This document shows positions 63,401 through 64,000 of a DNA stretch of 64,000 bases, piece by piece. The notes beneath the pieces were generated by a model. The model did no database searches, had not been told where the DNA came from, and was given only the letters and a program-made list of their open reading frames with translations. The stretch lies in contig CAKQGQ010000003.1 of the NCBI GenBank assembly GCA_934233735.1, forward strand, positions 62,001 through 126,000, in the 5' to 3' direction. The number at the start of each line of letters is the position of its first letter. Position 1 is the stretch's first letter. This DNA is from an uncultured Clostridia bacterium (GTDB lineage: Bacteria > Bacillota > Clostridia > Peptostreptococcales > Anaerovoracaceae). Position numbers and translations under genes: made by a program.

Positions 63401-63974
63401 AAATGTAAACATCATGGTATTCGATACGGAAGTTTACTCCAACACAGGCGGACAGTCCTCCAAGTCAACTCCTATCGGTGCTGTTGCGAAATTCGCAGCT
63501 TCCGGTAAATCTGTAAAGAAGAAAGATCTTGCTCAGATTGCTATGGCTTACGGTTATGTATATGTAGCTCAGATTGCTATGGGTGCAAATCCGGAACAGA
63601 CTCTGAAAGCATTACGCGAAGCAGAGGCTTATGACGGACCTTCCCTCATCATTGCATACGCTCCATGTATCAACCACGGTATCAAAGCCGGCATGAACAA
63701 GTCAATGCTCGAAATGAAGAAGGCAGTACGTTCCGGTTACTGGGATCTGTTAAGATACAACCCTGCTCTCGCAGCAGAAGGCAAGAATCCGCTTTCCATC
63801 GACAGCGCTGCTCCTACAGAAAGCTACAAAGACTTCATCATGGGCGAAGTTCGTTACAACTCACTTGAACTTAAGTTCCCTGAAAGAGCAGAAGAACTCT
63901 TTGAAAAGGGTGAAGAAGTAGCTCTTGACAGATACAAGGCATTAAAGCATCGTCAGGACAGCTTTGAGAAATAG
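60453..63974 (+). CDS. nifJ: Pyruvate:ferredoxin oxidoreductase
   Basis: 1173 residues, single-chain PFOR. Oxidises pyruvate to acetyl-CoA and CO2, reducing ferredoxin. Domain I has AAHVAYAFSEVAAIYPITPSSPMAE. The ferredoxin-type domain near residues 690-770 has MKNCMQCNWCSYVCPHG and MDCTGCGSCAEVCPA. The TPP domain has GACPGCGESPYAKLI, IFGGDGWAYDIGYGGVDH and DTEVYSNTGGQSSKST. Stop TAG. Co-transcribed with the polyferredoxin; Rex-like operator upstream. Confidence 0.98.
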   Translation: MRKLKTMDGNAAAAHVAYAFSEVAAIYPITPSSPMAENMDEWVSQDRTNIFGEKVKIVEMQSEAGAAGAVHGAIAAGALTSTFTASQGLLLMIPNMYKLAGEQTPTVFHVAARCVATHALNIFGDHSDVMACRQTGFAMLASNSVQQAMDLAAVAHLSAIGGHLPMLHFFDGFRTSHEQQKIETWDYEDLKEMVDWDALKAFKDNALHPNHPHTMGSAEQPETFFQHREACNVVYNETPDLVNEYMEKVNAKIGTDYKPFNYYGAPDATEVIVAMGSICECAEEVIDYLNAKGKKVGIIEVHLYRPWSNKYLFNVMPKTVKKIAVLDRTKEPGGLGEPLFLDMVAAVRGTEFESCFICGGRYGLGSKDVQPGDVLAVYENLWADEPKKEFTLSIFDDVTNLSIHGSENPDVAPKGTKACKFWGLGADGTVGANKNSVKIIGDHTDMKAQAYFQYDSKKSGGVTISHLRFGHEPIRSTYYVKQADFVACHNEAYLYKYEMVQDVKPGGFFLLNCTWSDDELEEKLPGQVKRYIAQNNVQFYTCDAVSLAKEIGLGARRTNSILQAAFFKLADIIPIDEAVGYMKDAIKKTYGRKGQNIVDMNCAAVDAGITHIHKVEVPESWKTVEDDAPAPALIGRDQLHTEFLNDILVPTGNLTADNVPVSKFLSTANGMMPAGTAAYEKRGIAADLPHWNMKNCMQCNWCSYVCPHGVVRPFVLTDAEAEGVADTTAMKGAKEYKFTLGFSLMDCTGCGSCAEVCPARNKAISMAPAEDEFMHAQQAKFDHLYKDIDEKEVPFKDNTVKGSQFKTPLMEFSGACPGCGESPYAKLITQLFGDRMFIANATGCSSIWGASAPSTPYTVNKEGKGPAWANSLFEDNAEFGFGMATSMNARRNELKSAAERLYDVIGVPAKAWVASMNDAKQAEVTGNILLAEAEKIADKNADAKYVVDNKDMLIKPSMWIFGGDGWAYDIGYGGVDHVLASGENVNIMVFDTEVYSNTGGQSSKSTPIGAVAKFAASGKSVKKKDLAQIAMAYGYVYVAQIAMGANPEQTLKALREAEAYDGPSLIIAYAPCINHGIKAGMNKSMLEMKKAVRSGYWDLLRYNPALAAEGKNPLSIDSAAPTESYKDFIMGEVRYNSLELKFPERAEELFEKGEEVALDRYKALKHRQDSFEK

Positions 63975-63991
63975 AAAGGAGGATGATTTAC

Positions 63992-64000
63992 ATGAAAAGG
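63992..64000 (+). CDS. Start of a downstream gene (3 codons)
   Basis: ATG AAA AGG follows AAAGGAGGATGATTTAC, a strong RBS 17 bases after the PFOR stop, so another gene begins here in the same operon. Only MKR is visible. Confidence 0.6.

Overview
The window looks like part of the chromosome of a spore-forming anaerobic clostridium (Bacillota, Clostridia), with moderate GC content. The evidence is pyruvate:ferredoxin oxidoreductase fed by a polyferredoxin, a butyrate-pathway 3-hydroxybutyryl-CoA dehydrogenase, the SCIFF ranthipeptide and its radical-SAM maturase, SpoIIR, a SPOCS/LysM (SipL-type) spore-coat protein, and clostridial RBS and promoter usage. The mix recalls the Eubacterium/Mogibacterium/Anaerovoracaceae lineages, but that placement is inference; no rRNA or other marker in the window fixes it.

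Left arm (1-15.1 kb, almost all minus strand): a block of large secreted proteins. Three have cohesin-like N-terminal domains (836-5809, 5831-7519, 9640-10614). Three have C-terminal dockerin modules (5831-7519, 7580-9622, 10725-13280). One protein carries both. The visible dockerin-borne cargo is a transglutaminase-like enzyme and a protein made of three copies of an unfamiliar ~260-residue repeat. No glycoside hydrolase is seen. A small XRE-type regulator (13549-13797) is divergent from the last gene. A palindrome of type TTAGCGGAT-A-ATCCGCTAA occurs twice beside the regulator, once before the 324-aa cohesin gene, and as a half-site before the gene that runs off the left edge. I read this as a small cellulosome-like surface assembly under one regulator, and it is the most interesting part of the window.

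Middle (15.2-38.9 kb): mostly housekeeping. It holds rplM-rpsI, a DUF4143 ATPase, the chain prfA-tsaC-rpiB-upp-tyrS-scfA-scfB, then DUF1385-prmC-flavodoxin, rpmE, rho, a divergent LysR/dimethylargininase pair, hbd with a Rex-like operator, an XRE regulator, DUF1846, a pgm-hslO-ddl-DUF1934 overlapping run, and an HtrA-type protease.

Right arm (39-64 kb): more surface proteins (39081-40562, 50639-53260) that end in the same very basic fibronectin-III-like module as two of the cohesin proteins; sporulation genes (spoIIR, SPOCS/LysM); an ECF sigma/anti-sigma pair with a small secreted protein; ispE-gntR; tadA; cvpA; a Ser/Thr kinase next to a sodium:neurotransmitter-type symporter; an ATPase preceded by five 23-bp direct repeats overlapping its promoter; alr; and a duplicated RnfB-like polyferredoxin directly upstream of pyruvate:ferredoxin oxidoreductase, with a second Rex-like operator. 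No tRNA, rRNA, CRISPR array, insertion sequence or phage gene was recognised. Start codons were re-chosen where a clear Shine-Dalgarno sequence pointed to a start inside the longest open frame.
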